Positions 6,747-13,812 of a stretch of 17,221 nt of DNA are shown piece after piece (position 1 is the stretch's first letter; each line of letters starts with the position of its first letter). The notes beneath the pieces are model-generated. The model did no database searches. It was given only the letters and a program-made list of their open reading frames with translations, and had not been told where the DNA came from. Origin of the DNA: W589 sp964611805 (GTDB lineage Bacteria; Chloroflexota; Dehalococcoidia; Dehalococcoidales; Fen-1064); assembly GCA_964611805.1 (NCBI GenBank), contig CAZTBG010000043.1, forward strand, positions 1 through 17,221, in the 5' to 3' direction. A program made the position numbers and the translations under genes.

Positions 6747-7340
6747 ATGAAAAGCAGACTTTTCATTTCCTTGGTTGTCCTAATCATAGCTACTTGTAAT
6801 GTCTTTCAAATAGGCTGTAATCTGTTCGGAAGTAATCAAGAAATAGATGCACAGATTATTAGCTTTATAGCAAATCGTCAACCTCCAGACATCAGTGAAG
6901 TACGCTTTATGATTAAGTTGGAGGGAAATGAAAATACTGTGAGCGGAGTAGTTTACATCATCTCTCTTTCAGTTGATGGTCAAGTTACAGATTCCCAGGC
7001 GATTATATCTGATGAGAGTGGTAATGTATCAGGTACCATATATTTAACCGCACATGGGGCAGGTATGAACAGAATGCTATCAGCTCTAGACCAAAAATAT
7101 GAAGATGCAAAATCTAATTACGAAGACTTTGAGGAAGAAATGGCATGGGAATGGGCGACAGGGCGGTTATATGACAAGAGCTATGACGAGATAGAGAGGC
7201 TACAAGAGCAAGAAGAACACTTGAAGGCTGATGTAAACAGATGGGAAGCTTTAAGACAGGGTAGATTTTTGCAGGGGACAGCACTGCACGATTTCTGTAT
7301 AAAGTATGTCGATATTACCATAGAACGAGAAACTTCATAA
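6747..7340 (+). CDS. Putative lipoprotein, 197 residues, unknown function
   Basis: The protein opens with MKSRLF and a hydrophobic run to residue 21, ending in FQIGC. Cys24 after Gly is a plausible lipidation site, although Gln at -3 is not the usual lipobox residue, so membrane anchoring is likely rather than certain. Residues about 30-115 alternate in a beta-strand manner (VRFMIKLEGNENTVSGVVYIISLSV), suggesting an Ig-like or beta-sandwich domain. About 115-175 is strongly charged and looks like a coiled coil (YEDAKSNYEDFEEEM, then DEIERLQEQEEHLKADVNRWEALR). I do not recognise the family. AGAAAGG precedes the ATG, and a promoter lies just upstream. The gene is AT-rich compared with the core genes on either side of the block. 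Confidence 0.75.
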   Translation: MKSRLFISLVVLIIATCNVFQIGCNLFGSNQEIDAQIISFIANRQPPDISEVRFMIKLEGNENTVSGVVYIISLSVDGQVTDSQAIISDESGNVSGTIYLTAHGAGMNRMLSALDQKYEDAKSNYEDFEEEMAWEWATGRLYDKSYDEIERLQEQEEHLKADVNRWEALRQGRFLQGTALHDFCIKYVDITIERETS

Positions 7341-7374
7341 AAAAGCCCCAATCATACTTACAAGGTATGTCACA

Positions 7375-8085
7375 ATGCCTAAGAGAGAAGACGAGTTCTG
7401 GAAAAGCAAAGCCAGACTAGCATATTGCAGTGTACATAAACGCTATTATAGAAAAGAACTCGGTTGTCAGTTGTGTTACTTAGAGACGCAAAAATCAGAA
7501 ACTAAAACTAGAGAAGATGTTACTGTAATCGAGTGCCCAAACTGTCACAGGGTTTCACTTTGGTGGAACAAACACTCAGAACTATATGAATGTCTAAACC
7601 CAGATTGTAAGTCACTATACACGGAAGACTTACAGGAAGGTAAACCGAAAGCAATACCAATTGAGGAAATTATTATACCTGCCGATGATACGAGCAGCTC
7701 CACGTTTGAAGCTGAGTTAACAGACCCAATGTTACTAAGTGTGAAAATGTTCTTAGCTGATGTCAGGTCTTGGAAAAGTAAATATAGAGAACCAGATTAC
7801 GTTTGTGCAGACTTCGCAAAGGAAGTCTTTGACGCTGCTACTCTAAATCGTATGAGATGTGGTTATGTAGTAATCTTCTTTAGCGACAGCGATATAGCTC
7901 ATGCTATCGTATGTTTTGAAACCGACTATGGACTGAAATATTTTGAACCACAAACAGGGAATGAAGAGGATGTGTCTCTCGGTAAAATGTATTCCGTAAG
8001 TGCTGATGGTGTACCGAAAAGCAACATCATTAGCAGAATCGAGATAGAATGGAACGATGGAACGAAGCAAGTGATTACGGAATAG
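7375..8085 (+). CDS. Zinc-ribbon protein with a transglutaminase-like cysteine peptidase domain
   Basis: The 236-residue protein starts with two zinc-binding knuckle pairs: C18xxH21 with C31xxC34, and C54xxC57 with C73 and C78, the second set reading like a classic ribbon (ECPNCHRV, then YECLNPDCKS). A linker follows to about 115. The C-terminal part has YVCADFAKEVFDAA (C144), then SDIAHAIVCFET (H176) and GLKYFEPQTG (E191). This Cys, His, acidic order with C.DFA and EPQ is what I associate with transglutaminase-like cysteine peptidases found beside surface proteins in anaerobes. No signal peptide is seen, so it would act inside the cell or at the membrane face. AAGG (7362-7365) is a modest ribosome site. 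It lies 34 bp after the lipoprotein gene. Zinc binding is likely; peptidase activity is an inference from three residues. Confidence 0.75.
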   Translation: MPKREDEFWKSKARLAYCSVHKRYYRKELGCQLCYLETQKSETKTREDVTVIECPNCHRVSLWWNKHSELYECLNPDCKSLYTEDLQEGKPKAIPIEEIIIPADDTSSSTFEAELTDPMLLSVKMFLADVRSWKSKYREPDYVCADFAKEVFDAATLNRMRCGYVVIFFSDSDIAHAIVCFETDYGLKYFEPQTGNEEDVSLGKMYSVSADGVPKSNIISRIEIEWNDGTKQVITE

Positions 8086-8156
8086 CAAGGGGAACTGAAA
8101 ATTCGAGAAGAGCCGGATAAAATGCTTAGAGATAATTGAATGTGCCCGTCATTCCC

Positions 8157-8175
8157 CTTCAAGCAACACTTGAAG
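8157..8175. repeat. Short perfect hairpin before the small membrane protein gene
   Basis: CTTCAAG (8157-8163) and CTTGAAG (8169-8175) flank CAACA, ending 11 bases before the ATG at 8187. No T-run follows, so it is not a standard terminator. It could hold down translation of the next gene, whose own ribosome site is poor. Confidence 0.4.
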
Positions 8176-8186
8176 TGTAGAGCACG

Positions 8187-8543
8187 ATGTCATCAATAAC
8201 CGTAACGGAAATCATTGCCCTAGTTATTGTATTAGTTGTTATTTTGTCCATAGTAGTTATCAACTATCATAGAAAACAACGCAAAGAAAGTAGCCTTTCA
8301 TCATCTGAGTTGGAAACACTTACTCAACTTAGGCGTAATATTAACAAACAAAATAACATAGAGGATGCTATGGACAAACTAATATCTGAGAACCCACTTA
8401 TTAATACCATTGATGAGGCTTATCAGAAGATTCCTCTCTATTACACTTGCAGCAGTAAAGAGGAGGAAGAGTATTGTCGTGCCATTTTGCATAGGAAGTA
8501 CTACGGAGGATACCGGAGATACGATGACGAGAGACTTAGATAG
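8187..8543 (+). CDS. Small single-pass membrane protein, 118 residues
   Basis: The N-terminal MSSITVTEIIALVIVLVV run (residues 5-26) is one hydrophobic membrane segment. It is followed by NYHRKQRKES, whose positive charges put the remaining 90 residues in the cytoplasm by the positive-inside rule. The tail is charged and helical (ELETLTQLRRNINKQ), with SSKEEEEYCRAILHRKYYGGYRRYDDERLR at the end. The family is not recognised. The ATG at 8187 is the first possible start after an in-frame stop at 8178, but no good Shine-Dalgarno is present. It lies about 100 bp after the zinc-ribbon gene on the same strand and shares its AT-rich composition. Together with the lipoprotein gene it suggests a small envelope-associated cluster. 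Confidence 0.6.
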   Translation: MSSITVTEIIALVIVLVVILSIVVINYHRKQRKESSLSSSELETLTQLRRNINKQNNIEDAMDKLISENPLINTIDEAYQKIPLYYTCSSKEEEEYCRAILHRKYYGGYRRYDDERLR

Positions 8544-8579
8544 AAGAAATCAGTTAATTACGCTATTAATTGATGACCA

Positions 8580-8602
8580 TACTACGTTAGGTACTACGTT
8601 AG
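8580..8602. repeat. 12-bp tandem repeat, two copies
   Basis: TACTACGTTAG occurs at 8580-8590 and 8592-8602 with one base (G) between, giving a period of 12. It marks the right end of the AT-rich block, between two genes that converge here. No function can be assigned. Confidence 0.5.
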
Positions 8603-8626
8603 AATAGAGATTGTGTGGTGCCCTTT

Positions 8627-9124
8627 CTAAGCCTGCCACATGCCGACGATAGCCAATCCGAAATAGGACAGGCAGGTGACAATTACCCCGGCGATGAGCA
8701 CCCCGATGAGGATTGACAGGAAGGCGTGTTTAAATCGCAGTCCGAAAATGACCGCCGCCAGTGCGCCGGTCCAGGCGCCGGTGACCGGCAGGGGGATGGC
8801 GACGAAGAGCACCAGACCAATTCTCTTATACTTCTGGATGATTTTTCCGCGGCGGCGTGTCCGCTCGAAGAGCCAGTTCAATGCTCGGTCGAAGAGGCGT
8901 ACCTTGCTCAGTATTCGAGTGACATAGTCCAGGAAGAGCAGGATAAAAGGCACCGGCAGCATGTTCCCGACTACACCGAGGAGAAAGGCATAGTACCAGT
9001 TGAAGTGAAACAGACCCATAGCCACCGGAATGCCGCCGCGCAGTTCCAGTATCGGCAGGGCGGAAGTGATAAGCACTACCAGCTCTCCGGGCAGTCCTAT
9101 GCTCTGGAGCCATTCAGGTGACAC
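8627..9124 (-). CDS. Small multidrug export / COG2426-type membrane protein
   Basis: The product, about 165 residues, belongs to the small integral membrane family called Sm_multidrug_ex or COG2426. Its hallmark is the N-terminal ALPILELRGGIPVAMGL, followed by the NMLPVPFILLFLDYV membrane segment. Next come a basic loop (FERTRRRGKIIQKYKRIGL), a FVAIPLPVTGAWTGALAAV helix and a last hydrophobic segment to the C-terminus, four or five membrane spans in all. The transport role implied by the family name is weakly documented. I chose the GTG at 9124 because AGGAGG (9133-9128) precedes it, though only by three bases, and because a promoter at 9182-9154 predicts a transcript beginning downstream of the TTG at 9163, the alternative start 13 codons earlier. 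It points away from dxs and toward the AT-rich block. Confidence 0.85.
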   Translation of the reverse strand: MSPEWLQSIGLPGELVVLITSALPILELRGGIPVAMGLFHFNWYYAFLLGVVGNMLPVPFILLFLDYVTRILSKVRLFDRALNWLFERTRRRGKIIQKYKRIGLVLFVAIPLPVTGAWTGALAAVIFGLRFKHAFLSILIGVLIAGVIVTCLSYFGLAIVGMWQA

Positions 9125-9153
9125 GTTCCTCCTTGCTACCCCGGTCTTGGTGG

Positions 9154-9182
9154 AGTGTAGCAAATGCGTACTGGCCAGTCAA
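9154..9182 (-). promoter_or_regulatory. Promoter of the COG2426-type gene
   Basis: Minus-strand TTGACT (9182-9177), 17 bases, then TACACT (9159-9154). The predicted transcript start near 9147 lies inside the longer reading frame and so favours the GTG start at 9124. Confidence 0.5.
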
Positions 9183-9259
9183 GCGGAAGCGCCTGAGCTG
9201 GTCGGATAGATTGGTGAAACTGACTTAAATGCTTCGCTTCTTATTAGAAATGATGAAAA

Positions 9260-9312
9260 CCAAGGGGGACACCCCCTTGGCATCCCCCGTCCAGAGGGAT
9301 TTCACCCCTCTG
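9260..9312. repeat. Pair of perfect GC-rich hairpins
   Basis: CCAAGGGGG (9260-9268) pairs with CCCCCTTGG (9272-9280) around ACA. CAGAGGG (9292-9298) pairs with CCCTCTG (9306-9312) around seven bases. There is no T-run, so termination is unlikely to be the main role. The AAGGGGGACAC motif at 9262-9272 returns at 9603-9613. Confidence 0.7.
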
Positions 9313-9527
9313 ACTCCCCAAAACGGTGAGAGGGCTAATTCCTATGAAGACACCTTCGCACCTTATGGGCGAGTGTTGTTGTCATGTGGGATTTTCTTGA
9401 CTCTGGCCGCAGGCTAACACGGTGTGTTTAGGAGAGGCGAAGTCTTTGGGGTAAATCAGCATTCTAAACATCATTGGAGGGGAGTTTTAGGTGGGCGCAG
9501 ACTTTGCATTGTCGAAGGGGAGTTTAA

Positions 9528-9557
9528 GAGGGGCGCTAGCCCCTCCTTCTTTTTCTT
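9528..9557 (+). terminator. Terminator-like hairpin with a T-rich tail
   Basis: GAGGGGC (9528-9534) and GCCCCTC (9539-9545) enclose GCTA and are followed by a pyrimidine run with five Ts in a row (9546-9557). In + orientation it has the form of an intrinsic terminator, but no + gene lies close upstream, so it may simply be part of the repeat block or shield dxs from upstream transcription. Confidence 0.35.
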
Positions 9558-9584
9558 CCCCCTTCCTTTGGTAAAGGAAGGGGG
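9558..9584. repeat. Perfect 12-bp-stem hairpin
   Basis: CCCCCTTCCTTT (9558-9569) and AAAGGAAGGGGG (9573-9584) pair without mismatch around GGT. This is the strongest inverted repeat noticed in the window. Its right arm runs into the direct repeats at 9578-9623. Confidence 0.75.
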
Positions 9585-9623
9585 ACAGGGGGATGGATTT
9601 CTAAGGGGGACACAGGGGGATGG
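9578..9623. repeat. Imperfect direct repeat
   Basis: AAGGGGGACAGGGGGATGG (9578-9596) recurs at 9603-9623 with CA inserted after GGACA. The two units start 25 bases apart. Together with the hairpins to the left they form a compact repeat block. Confidence 0.65.
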
Positions 9624-9704
9624 GGCCACCACTACTAAACAGGGCATGTGAGGCGCATGATAGAATGTAAGGGTGTTACTAATCATATGAACGAATACAG
9701 TATC

Positions 9705-9733
9705 TTGACATGGTTTCGGGACATTGATAGTAT
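9705..9733 (+). promoter_or_regulatory. Promoter of dxs
   Basis: TTGACA (9705-9710), a 17-base spacer and TAGTAT (9728-9733; 4 of 6) predict a transcript start near 9740, about ten bases before the ATG at 9750. It lies inside the longer open frame and so argues that the upstream 34 codons are not translated. Confidence 0.55.
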
Positions 9734-9749
9734 TGAATCAGGTTGGGTG

Positions 9750-11651
9750 ATGGGGAAACTTTTAGACCAAATCGATAGTCCTGCGGACCTTAAGGGGCTG
9801 ACGCAAGCCGAACTAAAGCAGTTGGCTTCCGAAATCCGGGAGGAACTGGTATCGGTCGTTTCTGCCAATGGGGGGCACCTGGCCTCAAATCTAGGTGTCG
9901 TCGAGTTGACCATCGCTCTGCACCGCGTCTTTGAAAGCCCAAAGGACAAGATTATCTGGGACGTGGGGCATCAGGCCTACACCCATAAGCTTCTTACCGG
10001 GAGAAGAGCCAGTTTTTCTACCCTTCGACAGCTAGGCGGACTGTCTGGTTTCACCGACCGCAACGAGAGTGAGCATGACCATTTCGGTGCCGGTCATGCC
10101 AGCACCTCAATTTCGGCAGCCCTCGGGATGGTGGTGGCTCGTGACCTGGCTGGTGATGACTACGACGTGGTGGCTGTCATCGGTGATGGGGCGGCTACCG
10201 GCGGGATGGCGCTTGAGGGGATGAATCAGGTAGGACACCTCGGGTCACGGCTGATAGTGGTGCTCAATGACAACGGCATGTCGATTTCACCGACGGTGGG
10301 TGCCCTGGCCAGGCTGCTCGGGAAAGTGCGGTTTGATGACCGCTATAATCGTGCCAAAGACACGGGCAAGCGGATTGTTACCCGGCTACCACTGGGAAAT
10401 AAAGTCTGGTCGGCGGGTAAACAGGTCGAGAGCGGCGTCAAGGGGATGTTCATGCCGACTACCTTCTGGGAGGAGCTTGGCTTTGCCTATATGGGCCCGG
10501 TCGACGGGCATAATATCCATGAACTTGAGATAGCGCTAACCCAGGCGCGTGACTACCGGCGGGAACCAGTCCTGCTCCACGTCATCACTACCAAAGGGAA
10601 GGGCTACCTGCCGGCTGAAGGAGACGCCGTATACTTCCACGGCATTCCGGCTCAGGGGAGTAATAACGATACAGTCCCGACCTATAGCGAGGTCTTCGCC
10701 CAGACTATGCTCCGGCTGGCTCGTGAGGACCCCCGGCTGGTAGTAATAACGCCGGCTATGCCGGAAGGGAACTGCCTGAGTATCGTCGCTAATGAGTTTC
10801 CGGAGCGGGTGCTGGATGTCGGTATTTGCGAACAGCATGCTGTCACCTTTGCCGCCGGACTGGCTACCCAGGGCTTTACCCCGGTGGTGGCAATATACTC
10901 GACCTTCCTGCAGCGTGCGTATGACCAGATTATCCACGATGTCTGTCTTCAGGACCTGCCGGTGGTCTTTGCCATTGACCGTGGTGGGATTGTTGGCGAT
11001 GACGGAAAGACTCACCAGGGTGCCTTTGATATCTCTTATTTGACACTGGTTCCTAACCTGATTGTAGCGGCTCCCAAGGATGAAGATGAACTTCAGCACC
11101 TGTTATACACCGCTACCAGGTCGAAACACCCGATGGCAGTGCGTTACCCTCGTAGTGCCGGACTCGGAGTGAAACTGGATACCGAATTCCGCTCAATTCC
11201 CATCGGCAAGGGCGAACTGCTCAGGGAAGGGGAAGATGTCGCTATTATAGCCATCGGTTCTATGGTGGCCCCGTCTCTAAAGGCAGCCCAGGAACTGGCC
11301 GCGAGTGGCATTGAGGCCGCTGTGGTCAATGCCCGGTTCGCCAAGCCCCTGGACCGTGAGCTTATTCTGGAGGTAGCCGGTCGCACCAGGCGGGTGGTTA
11401 CCGTTGAGGAGAATACCCTGAACGGCGGCTTCGGCTGGAGTGTGGCTGACCTTATTCAGAGGTCTGACGTGACAGGCATTCAGGTGAAGAGTATCGGTCT
11501 TCCGGACGAATTCATCGAACATGGCCCTCAAGCTATCCTTCGTTCGAGATACGGACTGGATGCTGAGGGAATAGCCCGTCAGGTTCTGACTTTTTTCCCT
11601 GCCCTTGACCGGGCGAGAACTACTGCCGAGTATCAAAAATTATCAGGGTGA
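9750..11651 (+). CDS. dxs: 1-deoxy-D-xylulose-5-phosphate synthase
   Basis: This enzyme condenses pyruvate and glyceraldehyde 3-phosphate with thiamine diphosphate to make DXP, the first step of the MEP isoprenoid pathway. The 633-residue protein has the family length and marks. These are GGHLASNLGVVELTIALH (41-58, His43), the thiamine-binding GDGAATGGMALEGMN (145-159) with LNDNGMSIS (172-180), the DVGICEQHAVTFAAGL segment with catalytic Glu361, DRGGIVGDDGKTHQG after it, and a transketolase C-terminal domain with VVTVEENTLNGGFG. The start MGKLLDQIDSP matches the usual family N-terminus. The frame is open 34 codons further upstream, but that part is unlike the family and contains a promoter. 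The ribosome site (AGGTTGGG) is weak. It heads a + strand run with pgk, tpiA and miaA, 70 bp before pgk. Confidence 0.95.
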   Translation: MGKLLDQIDSPADLKGLTQAELKQLASEIREELVSVVSANGGHLASNLGVVELTIALHRVFESPKDKIIWDVGHQAYTHKLLTGRRASFSTLRQLGGLSGFTDRNESEHDHFGAGHASTSISAALGMVVARDLAGDDYDVVAVIGDGAATGGMALEGMNQVGHLGSRLIVVLNDNGMSISPTVGALARLLGKVRFDDRYNRAKDTGKRIVTRLPLGNKVWSAGKQVESGVKGMFMPTTFWEELGFAYMGPVDGHNIHELEIALTQARDYRREPVLLHVITTKGKGYLPAEGDAVYFHGIPAQGSNNDTVPTYSEVFAQTMLRLAREDPRLVVITPAMPEGNCLSIVANEFPERVLDVGICEQHAVTFAAGLATQGFTPVVAIYSTFLQRAYDQIIHDVCLQDLPVVFAIDRGGIVGDDGKTHQGAFDISYLTLVPNLIVAAPKDEDELQHLLYTATRSKHPMAVRYPRSAGLGVKLDTEFRSIPIGKGELLREGEDVAIIAIGSMVAPSLKAAQELAASGIEAAVVNARFAKPLDRELILEVAGRTRRVVTVEENTLNGGFGWSVADLIQRSDVTGIQVKSIGLPDEFIEHGPQAILRSRYGLDAEGIARQVLTFFPALDRARTTAEYQKLSG

Positions 11652-11721
11652 GTGCCTGGGACTCCACAGATTGCAATCAAGCCCAGGAAGTTAGTCATAA
11701 CTGCTTACACAGGAGCATGTG

Positions 11722-12933
11722 ATGAATAAGCTAACAGTCAGGGATGTGGATGTCAGTGGCAAGCGAGTCCTGGTCCGTGTTGATTTTAATGTTCCCCTTG
11801 ATGAAAGAACCGGGGCGATAACCGACGACAGCCGAATCTGGGCAGCGTTGCCAACAATCAGATATCTAATTGACCGGGGAGCCAGGGTGATTCTGGCCTC
11901 TCACCTGGGGCGACCCGATGGGAAGGTAGATGAAAAGCTGCGGATGACAGCCGTAGCCCAGCGGCTGTCGCAGATACTGGGCCAGCGTGTAGAGGCCACC
12001 AGGGATTGTATCGGTGCTGAGACAGAGAGGTCTGTAGCCGCTCTCAAGAATGGCGATGTCATCCTGCTGGAGAACCTGCGTTTTCATTCTGCCGAGGAAG
12101 AGAACGATCCGCTCTTTGCTCAGGAGCTGGCCAAACTGGCCGACATCTTCGTTGACGATGCCTTCGGTACTGCTCACCGGAGCCATGCCTCGATAGTCGG
12201 TGTTGCCAAGCTACTCCCGGCTGTAGCCGGTCTGCTCATGGAAGAGGAACTGAAGATGCTGGGTGGTATTCTTGATAACCCGACTCATCCCTTTGCTGCA
12301 CTGCTTGGCGGAGCTAAAATCAGTGACAAGGTAGCCATGGTGGAGAACATCATGGGGAAGGTGGACTCTATCCTGGTTGGAGGCGGCATGGCGGCCACCT
12401 TCCTGAAGGCGGGTAATCTTGAGGTCGGGCTGTCATTAGTCGAAGAGGAGATGCTTGAGACTGCTACTGACCTGATGGAAAAAGCAACAAGAGGTGGTGT
12501 GCGATTACTGCTCCCCGATGATGTATTAGTTGCTAAGGAAATCAGTGCTGAGGCCACATGCCAGGTTGTGCCTGTCGGGGAGATACCCTCCGACATGAGG
12601 GTTGTCGATATCGGCCCCCAGACTATTCAGAGCTTCAGTAAAGAGTTGCGAGGCTGCAGGACGATATTCTGGAATGGGCCGATGGGTATTTACGAGATAT
12701 CGAAGTTTGCCGAAGGAACACTTGCCCTGGCCAGGCTGCTGGCTGAAAGCCAGGCAGCGACCGTTATCGGCGGAGGGTCTACCGCCGAGGTAGTAAGCGA
12801 CATGGGGCTGACTGATAAGATGACCTTTGTCTCTACCGGGGGTGGGGCCTCACTACAGTTCCTCAGTGGTAAGACCTTGCCAGGTGTCGATGCCCTGCTT
12901 GACAAGGACAGTCCTGATGTGTCGGGCATGTAA
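11722..12933 (+). CDS. pgk: Phosphoglycerate kinase
   Basis: It transfers phosphate between 1,3-bisphosphoglycerate and ADP in glycolysis, or the reverse in gluconeogenesis. The 403-residue protein carries the family marks in order: LVRVDFNVP (18-26), ASHLGRPDGK, LLENLRFH, FVDDAFGTAHRSHAS, LLGGAKISDK, and near the end WNGPMGIYE and GGGSTAEVV with STGGGASLQFLSG. The ATG at 11722 follows AGGAG (11711-11715) at a good distance; a GTG one codon earlier is less well spaced. The tpiA gene starts 21 bp after its stop, so the two are probably one transcript. The gap to dxs is 70 bp with a weak CCTGGG/CCCAGG inverted repeat, and no promoter was seen there. Nothing unusual in the sequence. Confidence 0.97.
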   Translation: MNKLTVRDVDVSGKRVLVRVDFNVPLDERTGAITDDSRIWAALPTIRYLIDRGARVILASHLGRPDGKVDEKLRMTAVAQRLSQILGQRVEATRDCIGAETERSVAALKNGDVILLENLRFHSAEEENDPLFAQELAKLADIFVDDAFGTAHRSHASIVGVAKLLPAVAGLLMEEELKMLGGILDNPTHPFAALLGGAKISDKVAMVENIMGKVDSILVGGGMAATFLKAGNLEVGLSLVEEEMLETATDLMEKATRGGVRLLLPDDVLVAKEISAEATCQVVPVGEIPSDMRVVDIGPQTIQSFSKELRGCRTIFWNGPMGIYEISKFAEGTLALARLLAESQAATVIGGGSTAEVVSDMGLTDKMTFVSTGGGASLQFLSGKTLPGVDALLDKDSPDVSGM

Positions 12934-12954
12934 TAGCTTTGCGGAGGTAGCAGG

Positions 12955-13767
12955 ATGCGCTTTCCGATGATTGCGGGTAACTGGAAGATGAATACAACGG
13001 TAGCTGAGGCCGTTGAACTGGTGGGCCAGGTCCGTAAGGGAATCAGCAACGCCTTTGATGTTGAAATAGTGGTCTGCCCTCCGTTTGTTTCTCTGACAGC
13101 AGTGAAGGAGGCGCTAAAGGGGACCTCAATCAAGCTGGGAGCGCAAAACCTGCACTTTGAAGAAAAGGGGGCTTTCACCGGAGAGGTCTCACCATTAATG
13201 CTTGCCGACCTGTGCGAGTTCGTCATCGTCGGGCATTCCGAGCGTCGACAGTACTTCGGCGAGACGGGGGAGATTGTCAATAAAAAGATAGGTGCCGCCC
13301 TGAAGGCCGCGCTCAAGCCTATCCTGTGCATCGGTGAGAAGCTGGAGGACAACGAGGCAGGCCGGACGGCGGAGGTGGTGACCGAGCAATTGCGGTCGTC
13401 GCTGGCAGGGATTAGCATATCCCCCGACCTCGTTATTGCTTACGAGCCAATCTGGGCGATTGGCACGGGCAGGGCTGCCCATGGTAAGCCGGTGAATGAC
13501 ACTGCTGCCCTTATCCGGCGTACCCTTGCCGAGCTGTCCAATCAGGAGACAGCCCAGGGAATTCGGATTCTCTACGGCGGCAGCGTTACCGCGGAAAATA
13601 TCGCTGAGTTCCTGGAGCAGTCGGAGATAGATGGTGCCCTTGTCGGTGGGGCCAGCCTCAAGGCAGACCAGTTTGTCAGCATGGTTGAGCAGGCAGAATA
13701 CATCTACTTTCCGAACAACCTGCAGAGCAAAGACCAGATTACCTGGTGGAATGCCCCTAATGAGTAA
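12955..13767 (+). CDS. tpiA: Triosephosphate isomerase
   Basis: It interconverts dihydroxyacetone phosphate and glyceraldehyde 3-phosphate, the latter also a substrate of Dxs encoded upstream. Catalytic residues are in place: Asn9 and Lys11 in AGNWKMN, His94 in IVGHSERR, Glu164 in AYEPIWAIGTG, and the phosphate loop YGGSVTAEN (207-215) with ALVGGASL (228-235). GGAGG stands before the ATG. The protein has 270 residues, about 20 more than usual. The excess is a C-terminal tail after residue 246 that includes YIYFPNNLQ and a Trp-Trp pair and has no counterpart I know in the family. It lies between pgk (21 bp) and miaA (45 bp) on the same strand. Confidence 0.97.
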   Translation: MRFPMIAGNWKMNTTVAEAVELVGQVRKGISNAFDVEIVVCPPFVSLTAVKEALKGTSIKLGAQNLHFEEKGAFTGEVSPLMLADLCEFVIVGHSERRQYFGETGEIVNKKIGAALKAALKPILCIGEKLEDNEAGRTAEVVTEQLRSSLAGISISPDLVIAYEPIWAIGTGRAAHGKPVNDTAALIRRTLAELSNQETAQGIRILYGGSVTAENIAEFLEQSEIDGALVGGASLKADQFVSMVEQAEYIYFPNNLQSKDQITWWNAPNE

Positions 13768-13812
13768 TGCCGCCGTATTCTCATCCGGGCCTTTCTGGTT
13801 ATCGGTAAGAGG

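Larger units (their letters stand above)
9183..9704. other. Noncoding, hairpin- and repeat-rich spacer before dxs
   Basis: About 520 bases with no gene I can support. Short open frames here run through the hairpins and have no ribosome sites. The stretch is full of G5 and C5 runs, perfect hairpins and short direct repeats, listed separately. It looks like one or more dispersed noncoding repeat elements placed between two divergent genes. Confidence 0.65.

Noticed and set aside
5451..8640. Classic tRNA-targeted genomic island with att repeats
   Set aside because: No integrase, no copy of the tRNA 3' end at the other border, and the AT-rich block is on the 5' side of the tRNA. A partial inverted similarity (GCACCGCA near 5625, GGCACCACA on the minus strand near 8615) is too weak to count.
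9229..9651. Two short + frames between the COG2426-type gene and dxs
   Set aside because: They run through perfect hairpins and direct repeats, have no Shine-Dalgarno site and give low-complexity Gly/Pro-rich peptides typical of translated repeats.
11652..11721. Terminator or promoter between dxs and pgk
   Set aside because: The CCTGGG/CCCAGG inverted repeat has a 21-base loop and no T-run, and no -35/-10 pair is convincing.
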